DNA from: Prevotellaceae bacterium
GTDB taxonomy: Bacteria; Bacteroidota; Bacteroidia; Bacteroidales; UBA932
Reading direction: 5' to 3'
NCBI GenBank assembly: GCA_031289895.1
Contig: JAITOP010000337.1
Location: 1-5,236, forward strand
DNA length: 5,236 nt
In this document: in pieces, positions 5,048-5,236 of the stretch
Layout: every line of letters starts with the position of its first letter
How positions within the stretch are numbered: position 1 is the stretch's first letter
Notes under the pieces: model-generated
The model's input: the letters and a program-made list of their open reading frames with translations, nothing else
Database searches by the model: none
Told to the model about the DNA's origin: nothing
Made by a program: the position numbers and the translations under genes

Positions 5048-5236
5048 TTATTCAAAATGAAATTTAAGCATAAACATATTTGAGTACAATTTATCAATAA
5101 TATTGTAGTAGGCTTCATAGCCTTCGAGAGGACCTTTGGTGAGTACATTGCCTGCGCCGGTTGAAAATTTTGCTTCGATAGAAAATTTAAAATAGGCTAA
5201 ATAAAATTCAAATCCAAAACCAAATTCGCCAAAAAC
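5048..5236 (-). CDS. PorT-like outer-membrane beta-barrel protein, C-terminal fragment
   Basis: The minus strand is open from the window edge to a TAA at 5050-5048, giving the last 62 residues. They contain alternating aromatic and hydrophobic strands: GEFGFGFEFYLAYFKFSIEA, then KFSTGAGNVL, a linker with GYEAYYNIIDKL, and a final strand SNMFMLKFHFE. The closing aromatic residue (Phe-Glu at the end) is the usual outer-membrane barrel insertion signal of Bacteroidota. The pattern FxFYLxYFKFSxE, then an IxxLxSNMFML strand, resembles the C-terminus of PorT-family proteins, outer-membrane components linked to type IX secretion. The first part of the gene lies outside the window, so signal peptide and barrel size cannot be judged. 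It could be another PorT-family (beta-barrel) protein not involved in secretion. Outer-membrane barrel is fairly sure; PorT proper is less so. Confidence 0.72.
   Translation of the reverse strand, partial: VFGEFGFGFEFYLAYFKFSIEAKFSTGAGNVLTKGPLEGYEAYYNIIDKLYSNMFMLKFHFE

Overview
The window looks like a chromosomal segment of a Bacteroidota (Bacteroidetes) bacterium, probably an uncultured or environmental Bacteroidales/Marinilabiliales-type lineage. The evidence is AT-rich intergenic DNA, no Shine-Dalgarno sequences before the starts, matches to the Bacteroidetes promoter (TTG, about 19 bp, TAnnTTTG), a Bacteroidetes-style lipoprotein signal peptide, and the C-terminus of a PorT-like outer-membrane barrel.

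Layout. Bases 1-103 hold the 5' end of a lipoprotein gene on the minus strand, cut by the window edge. Bases 104-1297 have no convincing protein gene but are full of structure: a twin 12-bp repeat in the lipoprotein leader, a 13-unit GTATTC tract, a cluster of inverted ATAG/ATTTGGC motifs, a block of three small hairpins, and a 393-bp unit bounded by 20-21-bp inverted repeats. That unit contains a promoter-like sequence directly followed by two strong stem-loops, a candidate small RNA. Bases 1298-3883 encode a complete adenosylcobalamin-dependent (class II) ribonucleotide reductase, NrdJ. Bases 3884-4180 are made of short-word repeats. Bases 4181-4867 (minus) encode a complete family-1 uracil-DNA glycosylase, Ung, with its own promoter. 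After a further repeat-rich spacer, bases 5048-5236 (minus) carry the last 62 codons of a PorT-like outer-membrane barrel gene.

How the genes relate. NrdJ supplies deoxyribonucleotides and Ung removes uracil from DNA. Both serve DNA maintenance, but they are convergent and separated by repeats, so co-regulation is not indicated. Ung lies downstream of the PorT-like gene on the same strand, but a 180-bp spacer with a good promoter match argues for separate transcription. The protein-coding content is ordinary. The unusual content is intergenic: every spacer carries a different near-tandem short-word repeat, and the region upstream of nrdJ looks like a landing area for small non-coding mobile or repeat elements. 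The best candidate for something undescribed is the inverted-repeat unit at 674-1066 with its putative RNA.
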